In this document: positions 1 to 8,627 of the stretch, one piece after another
Layout: each line of letters starts with the position of its first letter
Numbering within the stretch: the stretch's first letter is position 1
Origin: Cyanobacterium stanieri PCC 7202
GTDB taxonomy: Bacteria; Cyanobacteriota; Cyanobacteriia; Cyanobacteriales; Cyanobacteriaceae
Reading direction: 5' to 3'
Length of the DNA stretch: 64,000 bases
NCBI GenBank assembly: GCA_000317655.1
Contig: CP003940.1
Span: forward strand, 930,001 to 994,000
The notes under the pieces: model-generated
Databases searched by the model: none
The model's input: only the letters and a program-made list of their open reading frames with translations
Told to the model about the DNA's origin: nothing
Program-made: the position numbers and the translations under genes

Positions 1-789
1 AGATTTTCCTTCTTTATATTGGGCTACTGTTTTGTTATATTTTTGGTTGATAAATTTTAAATGTTTTCCACAAAGAATAAATGACTTGCCCGTATTGCTC
101 ACAGCAGTTATAAAGTTATTAATACCGCTATCTATGCCAATAGCTTGACTGTAATCTAATTCTGTTGCTTTTTTCTCAGGGGCTTTATAGACATATTCAG
201 CCCATAACTTCCCTAGGGATGGAACTATTCTGAGTTCTGCAATGTTATCTGCTGTTACTCCTTTTGCACAAGGAATGTTTAGCTTACCTGTGATTAACTC
301 GTCTTTTTGAGATCTTGGGATAGGAAGATAACATGATAAACCGTCTTTTGCAAATTTAATGTCTCTACCTACAAAAGATATTTGATATAATCCATTTTTG
401 CGGTAATTGGGTAACTTTGGTTTATTTGATAACTCACCTTGAAACCACATAGACAACAACTTATTGTAAGACTTAAAACTTTCAACTACAGACTTGATGG
501 TTTGCTGTCCTTGGTTACCCCCAATAGCTTGATAATGATCATTAATTTTTAAATCCTTGCATAACTGCGGATAACTTACTTTAACCTTGCCCAATTTGAA
601 AGATGCTCGGTAAAGATCTTCTTTGTCAAAGAAAGTTCTTATAGAACAGTTGGCAAAGTGAGCTTGTCTGAGAGCATAAACTGTCGAATTATACAGTTTA
701 TTGGATTGTTCACAAGCAAACTGTAAGTAATCATTACACTCATCGTTAATGTTATTTGTTAAAAGGACTTTTACTGTTTTATAATCCAT
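1..789 (-). CDS. tnpB: TnpB-type RNA-guided nuclease/transposase accessory protein, 3' end beyond window
   Basis: The reading frame is open from an ATG at 789 to the left edge, about 263 residues, so only the N-terminal part is present. The N-terminal region with many Lys/Tyr/Asn residues (KLYNSTVYALRQAHF, NKPKLPNYRKNGLY) followed by GIDSGINNFITAVSNTGKSF matches the OrfB/TnpB family of IS200/IS605 elements. The Asp in GIDSG fits the first RuvC catalytic position. TnpB proteins are omega-RNA-guided nucleases that help transposons persist. No tnpA is seen on this side. The C-terminal zinc finger, the remaining catalytic residues and the right end lie outside the window, so intactness cannot be judged. 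Confidence 0.9.
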   Translation of the reverse strand, partial: MDYKTVKVLLTNNINDECNDYLQFACEQSNKLYNSTVYALRQAHFANCSIRTFFDKEDLYRASFKLGKVKVSYPQLCKDLKINDHYQAIGGNQGQQTIKSVVESFKSYNKLLSMWFQGELSNKPKLPNYRKNGLYQISFVGRDIKFAKDGLSCYLPIPRSQKDELITGKLNIPCAKGVTADNIAELRIVPSLGKLWAEYVYKAPEKKATELDYSQAIGIDSGINNFITAVSNTGKSFILCGKHLKFINQKYNKTVAQYKEGKS

Positions 790-819
790 GGTAAATATAC
801 TAACATTGTTTACACATTT

Positions 820-975
820 ATGGCAACAAAAAGTAAAAGATTAGGAATCAAGTTATCAGAAACAAGATTTAATAAGCTAAAAGAATATGCCCAACAAAAA
901 GATGTAACAATGACACAAATCATTGAATCTTACATTGATCGCATAAGCCTAGATAAAACAAAAAAGGCAGATTAA
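820..975 (+). CDS. Small ribbon-helix-helix protein divergent from tnpB
   Basis: A 51-residue ORF starts 30 bp from the tnpB start on the opposite strand. Its sequence, beginning MATKSKRLGIKLSETRFNKL and continuing through KEYAQQKDVTMTQIIESYIDR, has the beta-strand/helix/helix pattern of the Arc/CopG/MetJ ribbon-helix-helix fold. The natural inference is a DNA-binding regulator of the shared divergent promoter region with tnpB, possibly part of the mobile element. It could instead be a host antitoxin-like fragment. No ribosome-binding site is obvious upstream. The stop codon sits inside a perfect hairpin (967-982). Confidence 0.6.
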   Translation: MATKSKRLGIKLSETRFNKLKEYAQQKDVTMTQIIESYIDRISLDKTKKAD

Positions 976-1016
976 AATCTGCGGCGTTCGTTCTGCCACC
1001 TATTTTAACAGGTGGC
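967..1016. repeat. Two adjacent hairpins, possible transposon end
   Basis: GCAGATT/AATCTGC (967-982, 2-nt loop) and GCCACCT/AGGTGGC (995-1016, 8-nt loop) are both perfect inverted repeats. Subterminal hairpins are typical of IS200/IS605 ends, and this is the 5' side of tnpB. Read on the minus strand, the first hairpin is followed by six T residues, so it could instead terminate transcription arriving from lysS. Confidence 0.4.
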
Positions 1017-1061
1017 TACTTCTCACTCACAATTTGGGTGTGGGAGGAAAAATAATAAATA

Positions 1062-1099
1062 TTTGCCCCCTAAATCCCCCAATTCTGGGGGACTTTCAT
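1062..1099. repeat. Dispersed CCCCCAATTCTGGGGG palindromic repeat, copy 1
   Basis: The pattern is GCCCCCTAAATCCCCC then AATTCTGGGGGACTTTCA. The same core occurs at 8333-8367, 29996-30034 and 60022-60058 in both orientations. It lies between the RHH gene and the 3' end of lysS. Confidence 0.75.
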
Positions 1100-1124
1100 G
1101 GTAAAAATTTATCTGAACTTAATG

Positions 1125-2699
1125 TTATTGATTGATAACATCATCTAGTCTTTGTAAAACAAATTCTTTGTCCAAATAGGATAATAAATAACCTGCTTTA
1201 GGGCCTTTTTCTTTGCCGAGGAAGCTATAATAAACCGCAGGAAAGGCTACATTAGGTTTAAATCCTAATTCTTTCATGGCGGTAAATAAAGCGGTTTGTA
1301 GTTCTTCTCCTTCCCATTTTTCGAGGTTGGTTAAAGTCTCTTTTAGTTTGCCTAAATAGGTGATTTGATCCTCGTTTAATTCTGAGACAATGTCGGGAAT
1401 TTGATCGAAGTAGATGACCAGTTTTTCTTCTTCGTCGGCATAGTCAGATAACCATTTACGGGCGATCGCAATGCGTTCATTAATCTTCTGCCAATCATAA
1501 TCATTTAACTCTACCTCTGCCCGTTTTTTGACCTCTTCAATAATATCGAGGTGAGGAACTTGTAAAAGAGAAATTAGGGTACTAATATCGAAGGTATAAA
1601 AAGGTGTAATTTCATCCCCCAATTGAGAATAAAATAAGGGTAATAAAGTTTTATCTAACTCTACATTGCCATTCTCTGCTTTTAACTTTGCATAGGTATT
1701 TAAGAGGTTGTCATAATCCCTAAATAAACGGGTGATATTATCATAATTAGGAGCAAAATTAATCACCGTTTTTGGTTGAGTTTTTAACATTAAAAATCTC
1801 AAAATTTCTGGGGGTAATAAATCCGCCATGTCTTTGGCACTAGAACCCACACCCTTGGATGAACTCATTTTGGTACCATTTACCAAGATAAACTCGTAGG
1901 GGGAATGAAAAGGAGGTTTTTTGCCCAATACTTTACGAGAGATGGCATTGGCCACATCCCTAGAGCCACCTTTTTGGGAGTGATCTTTTCCTGCCATTTC
2001 CATGGTGACACCGATTAAATCCCATTTGGCAACCCATTCCACTTTCCAGGGTAATTTACCGTTGCCATCAAAGGGAGACACCCAGCCAGAATGTCCACAA
2101 CCTTTTACCCAATCGGTAGCGTCTTCTTTGCAGGTATAAAAAACCTCTGAACCGTTATAGTCGGTGGTAACGGTGGTGGCGATTTTACCGCATTTTTCAC
2201 AGATTACCTGAAAAGGATACCAATCGTCAGGACGTTGAGATTTACTAACGCTCAAATATACATCCCTTACTCCTTGGGCGTTTTTCAAAAAGGTATCGAT
2301 GTAGGGATTCATTTTTCCTGAACGATACAAGTCTCTTAAATAGTAAATTTCAGCTTTTACTCCTAAATAATCAAATACTTCTAAAAATTCCTCCATGAAG
2401 TATTTTGCATAGTCACTACTTTTATTATCGGGGGAGGGTACATTACAAAGGGGATAACCCAAGTAGGGGGCAAATTTTTCTTGATCGAGGTAATGGGGTA
2501 CGGTATCTAAGGCATCGTAATCATCTACCCCATAGGTGAATTTGACGGGTTTGTTGGCTCGTTTCAAGGCTCGATACATGACATCATGGATGACAACTCC
2601 TCTGACTGAACCTACGTGAACCCTTCCTGATGGGGTTTTTGAGTCGTTTACTAATTCTTCTTGTTGGGAACTTGCTGCTATTTTATCCGCCCAGAACAT
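1125..2699 (-). CDS. lysS: Class I lysyl-tRNA synthetase
   Basis: This 524-residue protein charges tRNA-Lys with lysine in the cytoplasm. It has class I signature motifs: the HIGH-type SGRVHVGSVRG near residue 25 and KMSSSKGVG near residue 280. The cysteine pairs CEKCGK and CKED...GCGHSG suggest a zinc site. The N-terminal MFWADKIA and overall length fit the archaeal-type LysRS1 family rather than the class II LysRS more familiar in bacteria. LysRS1 occurs sporadically in bacteria, so horizontal origin is plausible. No other lysS is in the window. It stands alone, with its 3' end facing a palindromic repeat. Confidence 0.9.
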   Translation of the reverse strand: MFWADKIAASSQQEELVNDSKTPSGRVHVGSVRGVVIHDVMYRALKRANKPVKFTYGVDDYDALDTVPHYLDQEKFAPYLGYPLCNVPSPDNKSSDYAKYFMEEFLEVFDYLGVKAEIYYLRDLYRSGKMNPYIDTFLKNAQGVRDVYLSVSKSQRPDDWYPFQVICEKCGKIATTVTTDYNGSEVFYTCKEDATDWVKGCGHSGWVSPFDGNGKLPWKVEWVAKWDLIGVTMEMAGKDHSQKGGSRDVANAISRKVLGKKPPFHSPYEFILVNGTKMSSSKGVGSSAKDMADLLPPEILRFLMLKTQPKTVINFAPNYDNITRLFRDYDNLLNTYAKLKAENGNVELDKTLLPLFYSQLGDEITPFYTFDISTLISLLQVPHLDIIEEVKKRAEVELNDYDWQKINERIAIARKWLSDYADEEEKLVIYFDQIPDIVSELNEDQITYLGKLKETLTNLEKWEGEELQTALFTAMKELGFKPNVAFPAVYYSFLGKEKGPKAGYLLSYLDKEFVLQRLDDVINQ

Positions 2700-2818
2700 A
2701 ATTTAATAATTCTTAACTATAATTTACAGTGCAAACCTTTGATTATATCTTAACTTCACGGGGGGAATAATTGATAATGAAGGGTTACTGAATTTAGTTA
2801 TGATATTTGGTTATGGTT

Positions 2819-2842
2819 GGGGAACAGGGAACAGGGAACGGG
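2819..2842. repeat. Short GGGAACA tandem repeat upstream of hsdS
   Basis: GGGGAACAGGGAACAGGG followed by AACGGGC, a seven-base tandem repeat (GGGAACA). An inverted counterpart lies at 4069-4100, so the hsdS gene is bracketed by oppositely oriented copies. Confidence 0.65.
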
Positions 2843-2881
2843 CAAGAGTAATAATATTTAGTACTTATTCAATAACTCATA

Positions 2882-4057
2882 ATGCAAATACTCACATTAA
2901 AAGAAGTATCTAACTATATAAGAGGGATAACTTTTAAACCTACGGATGTGGTCGTACCATATAGCAATGATTCTGTTGTTTGTTTTAGGACTAAAAATAT
3001 ACAAAATACTCTCGATGAATCTGATTTAATAGCCGTACCTCCTAATTTTGTCAAACGGGATGAACAATATGTAAAAAAAGGTGATTTATTAATCAGTAGC
3101 GCTAACAGTTGGAATTTAGTCGGTAAAACTTGTTATGTATATGATTTATCTTACAAGGCAACTGCGGGGGGATTTATTTCTATTCTTCGGGCTAATGAAA
3201 GTTTAATGGATTCTAAATATCTATATTATTGGCTTTCATCAAAATCAACACAGCATTATGTTCGTTTGTGTGGGAGACAAACTACTAATATTTCTAACTT
3301 GGATACAAATCGATTTTTAGGTTTATCAATTCCTGTACCCCCGATCGCCCATCAGCGTAGAATAGCGGATATATTAGATACAGCAGATAGGATCATTCAG
3401 AAACGAAAAAGGGCGATCGCACTTACCGAAGAACTACAAAAATCCATCTTTCTCGATATGTTTGGTGATCCTGTAACTAATCCCAAAGGTTGGAGTAAAT
3501 GTCATATACAAGACATTGCAAAAGTAAAAACAGGTAAAACTCCTAGTCGAAAAGAAACTAATAACTATGGAGGTTCTATTCGTTGGGTAAAAACTACAGA
3601 AGTGATAAATTCTGTGATTGAAGATACTGAAGAATATTTGACAGAAAAAGGTGCTTCACAAATGACTATTTTTCCAAAAGAAAGTATTATAGTAGCAATG
3701 TATGGTCAGGGAAAAACAAGAGGAAGAACTGCATTACTGGGTAATCCATCAGCAACTAATCAAGCTTGTGCAGTGATATTACCTAATACTAAATATAGTA
3801 CTATTTACTTATGGGAACTGCTGAAAATTTCATACAATACGTTAAGGGAATTAGGGCGTGGAGGAAATCAACCTAACTTAAATTTAAACATGATTAAAAC
3901 CTTTGAAATAAGTTTTCCTCCCTTAGAATATCAAAAAAAATTTGATAGTATAGTTCATCAAATACAAATACAAAAAAATAAAAGTCTTGAATGTTTAAAA
4001 GAATCAGAAAATTTATTTAACTCTCTATCCCAAAAAGCATTTAAAGGCGAACTATAA
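2882..4057 (+). CDS. hsdS: Type I restriction-modification specificity subunit (HsdS), orphan
   Basis: This 391-residue protein has two Methylase_S-type target recognition domains, at about 1-150 and 200-350. Each is followed by a conserved helical spacer; the first is PVPPIAHQRRIADILD followed by ADRIIQKRKRAI. S subunits dictate the DNA sequence recognised by HsdM/HsdR complexes. No hsdM or hsdR is adjacent: the neighbours are lysS and crtD. It could be an orphan S subunit serving a distant complex, or a relic. The reading frame is intact, with no frameshift. The gene is flanked by inverted heptanucleotide repeats, suggesting insertion as a unit. Confidence 0.85.
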   Translation: MQILTLKEVSNYIRGITFKPTDVVVPYSNDSVVCFRTKNIQNTLDESDLIAVPPNFVKRDEQYVKKGDLLISSANSWNLVGKTCYVYDLSYKATAGGFISILRANESLMDSKYLYYWLSSKSTQHYVRLCGRQTTNISNLDTNRFLGLSIPVPPIAHQRRIADILDTADRIIQKRKRAIALTEELQKSIFLDMFGDPVTNPKGWSKCHIQDIAKVKTGKTPSRKETNNYGGSIRWVKTTEVINSVIEDTEEYLTEKGASQMTIFPKESIIVAMYGQGKTRGRTALLGNPSATNQACAVILPNTKYSTIYLWELLKISYNTLRELGRGGNQPNLNLNMIKTFEISFPPLEYQKKFDSIVHQIQIQKNKSLECLKESENLFNSLSQKAFKGEL

Positions 4058-4068
4058 ACTCTGAAAAA

Positions 4069-4100
4069 CTGTTCCCCGTTCCCTGTTCCCTATTCCCCCC
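4069..4100. repeat. Short TTCCCTG tandem repeat downstream of hsdS
   Basis: Runs of GTTCCCTGTTCCCTATTCCC, the reverse complement of the repeat type at 2819-2842. It separates hsdS from the crtD promoter region. Confidence 0.6.
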
Positions 4101-4192
4101 TTAACCAAAAACTTAGGAGTAAATCAACCTTAGCATCTAGGTAAAGCTATAATTAAGAAATGTTAAGAAGATTATGGCAAAAGTATTAAGTT

Positions 4193-5707
4193 GTGAAAAA
4201 AGTAGTCGTCATTGGGGCAGGAATTGGAGGATTAACCGCAGGGGCGTTGTTAGCCAAAAAAGGCTATGATGTCACGGTATATGAACAGGCGATGGTACCG
4301 GGAGGATGTGCATCTACTTTCAAACGTCGGGGTTTTACCTTTGACGTGGGTGCCACTCAGGTGGCAGGGTTGGAAGAGGGAGGCATCCATGAGCGTATTT
4401 TTCGGGAGTTGGATATGGAGTTACCCCCTGCGACAACTTGTGATCCTGCCTGTGCGGTATTTTTGCCCGAGGAAAAAGAGCCGATTATGGTGTGGCGAAA
4501 TCCAGAAAAATGGCAGGAGGAGAGAAATAAACAGTTTCCTGATAGTGAAAAGTTTTGGTCGTTGTTCAAGACTTTATTTGATGCTAGTTGGCGTTTTCAG
4601 GGGCGAGATCCTGTGTTACCTCCGCGCAATTCTTGGGATTTTTTGCAACTTATTAAGGCTTTAAGGTTAGATACTTTTGTGACGGTTCCTTTTACTTTTA
4701 TGACGGTGGCTAATGCTCTTAATTTATTAGGTTTAAAGGGCGATCGCCGCTTAAAAACTTTTCTTGATTTACAACTAAAATTATATTCTCAGGTAGATAG
4801 TGAGGAAACGGCTTTATTATATGCCGCCACTGCCCTCTCTGTATCCCAAGAACCCCAAGGACTATACCATCTTGAGGGGAGTATGCAGGTACTGTGCGAT
4901 CGCCTCGTAGAAGCCCTGAAAAACCATGGTGGCACATTAAAGTTAGGTCACTTTGTGGAAAAAATCCACACCGAAAATGATCAGGTAAAAGGGGTGACTA
5001 TTAAGCATAGGAAAAAAGGCGAAATATTTACCGAAAATGCAGAGCATGTTATTGGTAATTTGACCGTAAATAACTTAGTCAAAATGACCGAAAATTTACC
5101 GAAAGGTTATGGTAAAAGGGTAGAAAAATTAGAACCCTCATCGGGGGCTTTTGTAGTGTATTTGGGGGTGGATGAATCGGCAATTCCCGAAAACTGTCCT
5201 CCCCATCTCCAATTTTTATATGATTATGACAAGGAAATTGGTGAAATTAATTCCCTGTTTGTGTCGGTAAGTAAACCCAATGATGGACGAGCACCCCAAG
5301 GAAAACGAACCATTGTCGCCTCTTCCTTTACCGATACCGCTTTATGGTGGAACAAAAAAAAGGCAGATTATGACCAACTAAAACAAGAATACAGCCAAAG
5401 GGCGATCGCCCGTCTAGGGGAATATTTCCACCTCACCCCAGAAACCATCATCCACCAAGAAATCGCCACCCCCCTCACCTTCGCCAAATATACCGCCCGA
5501 GAAAAGGGCATCGTGGGAGGAGTAGGGCAAAGAATCAGCACCTTTGGCCCTTTTGGTTTTGCACCCCGCACACCCATAAAAAACCTCTGGCTAGTAGGGG
5601 ATTCGGTACACCCCGGAGAAGGTACTGCGGGGGTGAGTTATTCTGCCCTAACCATCGTCAGGCAAATTAACCATGATGAACGATCCGCAAGTTTTTCGAT
5701 AAGATAG
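4193..5707 (+). CDS. crtD: C-3',4' desaturase CrtD-type carotenoid desaturase
   Basis: This 504-residue FAD-dependent oxidoreductase begins with a dinucleotide-binding motif, VVVIGAGIGGLTAGALLAKK. It ends with the flavin-contact segment NLWLVGDSVHPGEGTAGVSYS typical of the CrtI/CrtD/CrtH superfamily. GGCASTFKRRGFTFDVGATQ and the length match cyanobacterial CrtD, which introduces the 3',4' double bond in myxol-type carotenoid (myxoxanthophyll) synthesis. CrtH-type prolycopene isomerase is the main alternative and cannot be excluded without alignment. The start codon is GTG, with the nucleotide-binding motif directly following. hflX begins 34 bp downstream in the same direction. Confidence 0.75.
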   Translation: MKKVVVIGAGIGGLTAGALLAKKGYDVTVYEQAMVPGGCASTFKRRGFTFDVGATQVAGLEEGGIHERIFRELDMELPPATTCDPACAVFLPEEKEPIMVWRNPEKWQEERNKQFPDSEKFWSLFKTLFDASWRFQGRDPVLPPRNSWDFLQLIKALRLDTFVTVPFTFMTVANALNLLGLKGDRRLKTFLDLQLKLYSQVDSEETALLYAATALSVSQEPQGLYHLEGSMQVLCDRLVEALKNHGGTLKLGHFVEKIHTENDQVKGVTIKHRKKGEIFTENAEHVIGNLTVNNLVKMTENLPKGYGKRVEKLEPSSGAFVVYLGVDESAIPENCPPHLQFLYDYDKEIGEINSLFVSVSKPNDGRAPQGKRTIVASSFTDTALWWNKKKADYDQLKQEYSQRAIARLGEYFHLTPETIIHQEIATPLTFAKYTAREKGIVGGVGQRISTFGPFGFAPRTPIKNLWLVGDSVHPGEGTAGVSYSALTIVRQINHDERSASFSIR

Positions 5708-5741
5708 GAGAGGTATTACTTATATAAATTATCTTTGCTGA

Positions 5742-7418
5742 ATGTCGATCGCACCTATTTACGGAAATCTACAGGGAATTAAACCAAATCAACTTAAACA
5801 GCTACAAAGATTATACCAACAAAGGATCAGGAGCGATCGCCTGACCAGCCCAGAATTTGCCGAAAGAATAGCCTCCATTAGTAGCGACCTCAAACAGCCT
5901 GTCTGTGTCTATCTAAATCGCCGTGGACAGGTGATTAGAGTGGGGGTTGGTACCCCCCGTCAAACCCAAATCCCTCCCCTAGAATTACCCCGTTATGGGG
6001 CGCAGAGACTATCAGGCATCCGTTGCCTAAGCACCTCCATCAAACCCATTCCCCCCAGCGAAGCCAGTTTAACCGCCATGGCAAGGCAAAGGTTAGATGC
6101 TCTGGTGGTGTTTACCCTCACAGGGCAGGGGATACAAAGAAAAGGGGGCGGTGCATCAGGATTTGTCAAAGATGCCTATCTAGCCCACCTTATCCCTGCC
6201 CAAGATACCCATAACTATTGGGAAGTATCTCCCGCTCAAGATGTAGAGGCGATCGCCGAACAGGACTTTTTCACCCTCGTAGACAGTTTGGAGGAGGAAT
6301 TTAGTAGAGAATTTGTCGCCCAAGCTGTGGAAGACTCCCAAGAAAGAGTCGTGTTAGTCGGTTTAATGACCGATAATCTTTCTCCCCAAAAATTTAACGA
6401 TAGTTTGCAAGAATTACAAAGACTGGTGGAAAGTGCAGGGGGCAAAGTATTGGCAACCCTAGAACAAAAAAGAAGTCAACCCCACCCCCAAACCTTGGTA
6501 GGGGCAGGAAAAGTAGAAGAAATTGCCTTACAAGTACAGAGTATGGGGGCGAATTTAGTTGCCTTTGACCGAGATTTATCCCCTTCCCAAGCCCGAAACC
6601 TCGAAACTCAATTTGGAGTAAGAGTAGTTGATCGCACCGAGGTAATATTAGATATATTTGCTCAAAGGGCGCAGTCACGGGCAGGAAAATTACAGGTAGA
6701 ACTCGCCCAACTAGAGTATATGTTACCCCGTCTCAAAGGTAGAGGAAGGGCGATGTCTCGTTTGGGGGGCGGTATTGGTACAAGGGGGCCAGGGGAAACC
6801 AAACTGGAAACCGAAAGACGTGCCATTCAAAAACGCATTACCCGTCTACAACAAGAAGTTAATCAACTGCAAAGCCATCGCGCCCGTATGCGCCAACAAA
6901 GACAGCATCAAGAAATACCCACAGTGGCGATCGTTGGTTATACCAACGCAGGAAAATCAACCCTCATAAATGCCCTTACTAACGCTCAAGTATACACCGC
7001 AGATCAACTCTTTGCTACCCTTGACCCCACCACCCGAAGATTAACCATTACAGAACAAAACACAGGGAAATCAAGCACTATCCTTTTAACCGATACTGTG
7101 GGTTTTATCCATGAATTACCCCCCTCCTTGGTGGATTCCTTCCGTGCCACCCTCGAGGAAGTCACCGAAGCCGATGCCCTCCTCCACGTGGTGGATTTAT
7201 CCCATCCTGCTTGGCAAAGTCATATCGAATCAGTTAAAAATATCTTGGCAGATATGCCCCTCGCCCCCGCAGAGGAATTAATTGCCTTCAATAAAATTGA
7301 TCAAGCAGACATCGAACATTTAGAGTTAGCAAAAGAAGAGTATTCGGGGGCTGTTTTTATTTCTGCAAAAGAGCGTATTGGGTTTGATAATTTACGAGCT
7401 AGATTAATGGTGTCATAG
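5742..7418 (+). CDS. hflX: Ribosome-associated GTPase HflX
   Basis: At 558 residues it is longer than the approximately 430-residue E. coli protein because of an extra N-terminal region of about 190 residues. The HflX core starts near RVVLVGLMTDN, carries the glycine-rich GGGIGTRGPGETKLE linker, and then the GTPase domain. That domain has the P-loop GYTNAGKSTL, the switch DTVGF and the guanine-binding segment FNKID. HflX rescues stalled or heat-damaged ribosomes. The long N-terminal domain is a feature I associate with cyanobacterial members. It probably shares a transcript with crtD, given the 34 bp gap. Confidence 0.93.
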   Translation: MSIAPIYGNLQGIKPNQLKQLQRLYQQRIRSDRLTSPEFAERIASISSDLKQPVCVYLNRRGQVIRVGVGTPRQTQIPPLELPRYGAQRLSGIRCLSTSIKPIPPSEASLTAMARQRLDALVVFTLTGQGIQRKGGGASGFVKDAYLAHLIPAQDTHNYWEVSPAQDVEAIAEQDFFTLVDSLEEEFSREFVAQAVEDSQERVVLVGLMTDNLSPQKFNDSLQELQRLVESAGGKVLATLEQKRSQPHPQTLVGAGKVEEIALQVQSMGANLVAFDRDLSPSQARNLETQFGVRVVDRTEVILDIFAQRAQSRAGKLQVELAQLEYMLPRLKGRGRAMSRLGGGIGTRGPGETKLETERRAIQKRITRLQQEVNQLQSHRARMRQQRQHQEIPTVAIVGYTNAGKSTLINALTNAQVYTADQLFATLDPTTRRLTITEQNTGKSSTILLTDTVGFIHELPPSLVDSFRATLEEVTEADALLHVVDLSHPAWQSHIESVKNILADMPLAPAEELIAFNKIDQADIEHLELAKEEYSGAVFISAKERIGFDNLRARLMVS

Positions 7419-7422
7419 AAAG

Positions 7423-7437
7423 GTGGGCATAGCCCAC
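7423..7437. repeat. GTGGGC palindrome between convergent hflX and fabG
   Basis: GTGGGCATAGCCCAC forms a 6-bp stem at the meeting point of two convergent genes. Related palindromes are at 26622-26638, 32252-32268 and 59997-60013. It could act as a weak bidirectional terminator. Confidence 0.5.
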
Positions 7438-7444
7438 AATCAAA

Positions 7445-8206
7445 TTACATCACCATGCCACCATCAACATTGAACACTTGCCCAGTAATATAATTAGAAG
7501 CTGTATCAGCACAGAGGAAACGAATCATTCCCGCAATTTCTTCGGGTTTACCATAACGGGCGAGGGGAATAAATTTTAAAATTTCGTCGGCTTCCAATCC
7601 GCTAGTCATATCAGTTTCAATAAATCCGGGGGCAACGGCATTGACGGTGACACCACGACTGGCGAATTCTTTGGCGAGGGTTTTGGTTAGGCCGATTACC
7701 CCTGCTTTGGCAGCGCTATAGTTGGCTTGTCCGGGATTGCCCATTTGCCCTGCCACGGAGGAGATATTAATAATTTTACCGCTTCTTTGTTTGAGCATCA
7801 TCTTACTAACGGCTTTACAACAAAGGAATACCCCTGTTAGGTTAAGATCGATCACTTTTTGCCAATCTTCTAGTTTCATCCTTAACATGAGGGTGTCACG
7901 GGTGATTCCTGCATTATTTACAAGGATGTCCACCTTACCAAATGCTTTGACCGCTTCTTTGAAAAGATTATCTACATCGTCAGGGCTAGAAACATCGGCT
8001 TTAAGGGCGATCGCACTTCCCCCTGCTTCGGTAATTTCTGCCACCACCTTATCCGCCGCTTCGCTGTTACTAGCATAGTTTACCACCACTTTCGCCCCTT
8101 CTGTGGCAAGGGCGATCGCACTGGCTTTACCAATACCACGGGAAGCCCCTGTAATAACTGCTACTTGGTCTTTTAATCTCTGTAAATTACTAGGCAATAA
8201 TTCCAT
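7445..8206 (-). CDS. fabG: 3-oxoacyl-[acyl-carrier-protein] reductase
   Basis: This 253-residue classical short-chain dehydrogenase reduces 3-ketoacyl-ACP with NADPH in fatty acid elongation. The cofactor motif is TGASRGIGKA, followed by NNAGITRD, a catalytic Ser in NISSVAGQMG, and Tyr/Lys in NYSAAKAG. The closing GQVFNVDGGMVM is typical of FabG. Length and motifs all agree, although an acetoacetyl-CoA reductase paralogue (PhaB) would look similar. It is a single gene convergent with hflX. Confidence 0.9.
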   Translation of the reverse strand: MELLPSNLQRLKDQVAVITGASRGIGKASAIALATEGAKVVVNYASNSEAADKVVAEITEAGGSAIALKADVSSPDDVDNLFKEAVKAFGKVDILVNNAGITRDTLMLRMKLEDWQKVIDLNLTGVFLCCKAVSKMMLKQRSGKIINISSVAGQMGNPGQANYSAAKAGVIGLTKTLAKEFASRGVTVNAVAPGFIETDMTSGLEADEILKFIPLARYGKPEEIAGMIRFLCADTASNYITGQVFNVDGGMVM

Positions 8207-8301
8207 CTAAATTCACTCATCATCATTAAACTGCACGGATTAGTTTACCAGAAATGTCCATCAGGAAGAAAGCCATGGACAATGAGTGAAGCTGTCAGGT
8301 G

Positions 8302-8404
8302 ATACCAAGTTCGGATAAATTCTTACAACGGGAAGTCCCCCAGAATTGGGGGATTTAGGGGGCAAAACCGCTTTTTTTCACAACTGATTACTCGGACATG
8401 ATAT
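8302..8404. mobile_element. Small inverted-repeat element carrying the CCCCC palindrome
   Basis: The left end ATACCAAGTTCGGATAA (8302-8318) and the right end TTACTCGGACATGATAT (8388-8404) are imperfect inverted repeats, 12 of 17 positions. They enclose the dispersed palindrome GTCCCCCAGAATTGGGGG (8335-8352). A similar end, ATATCAAGTTCGAGTAA, lies beside another copy at 29957. No coding capacity, so a MITE-like element is the simplest reading. Confidence 0.5.
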
Positions 8405-8460
8405 GACAGGTTGCAGATTAAATTTCTCTGAATAGAGCGTGATTAATTAAAACATGGAAA

Positions 8461-8575
8461 CCATTGCCCATTGCCTATTGCCCATTGCCCTATTGTCCAT
8501 TGCCCATTGCCCATTGCCCATTGCCTATTGCCCATTGCCTATTGCCCATTGCCCATTGCCTATTACCTATTGCCT
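8461..8575. repeat. Heptanucleotide ATTGCCC tandem repeat array
   Basis: About sixteen near-perfect seven-base units (ATTGCCC/ATTGCCT) lie just upstream of trpC. This matches the short tandemly repeated repetitive (STRR) class known from cyanobacteria. Shorter patches occur near 9640-9662 and 43128-43142. The array happens to be open in the trpC frame but is unlikely to be translated. Confidence 0.85.
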
Positions 8576-8627
8576 TTTCCCTCTTGCTAAGATAAAGTAT
8601 AAATCGTCAGTAATAGTGATCACCAAG

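Noticed and set aside
8454-8627. Extended N-terminus of trpC
   Set aside because: It only translates the heptanucleotide repeat (HCPLPIAYC-like). Real TrpC proteins begin near the ATG at 8628.
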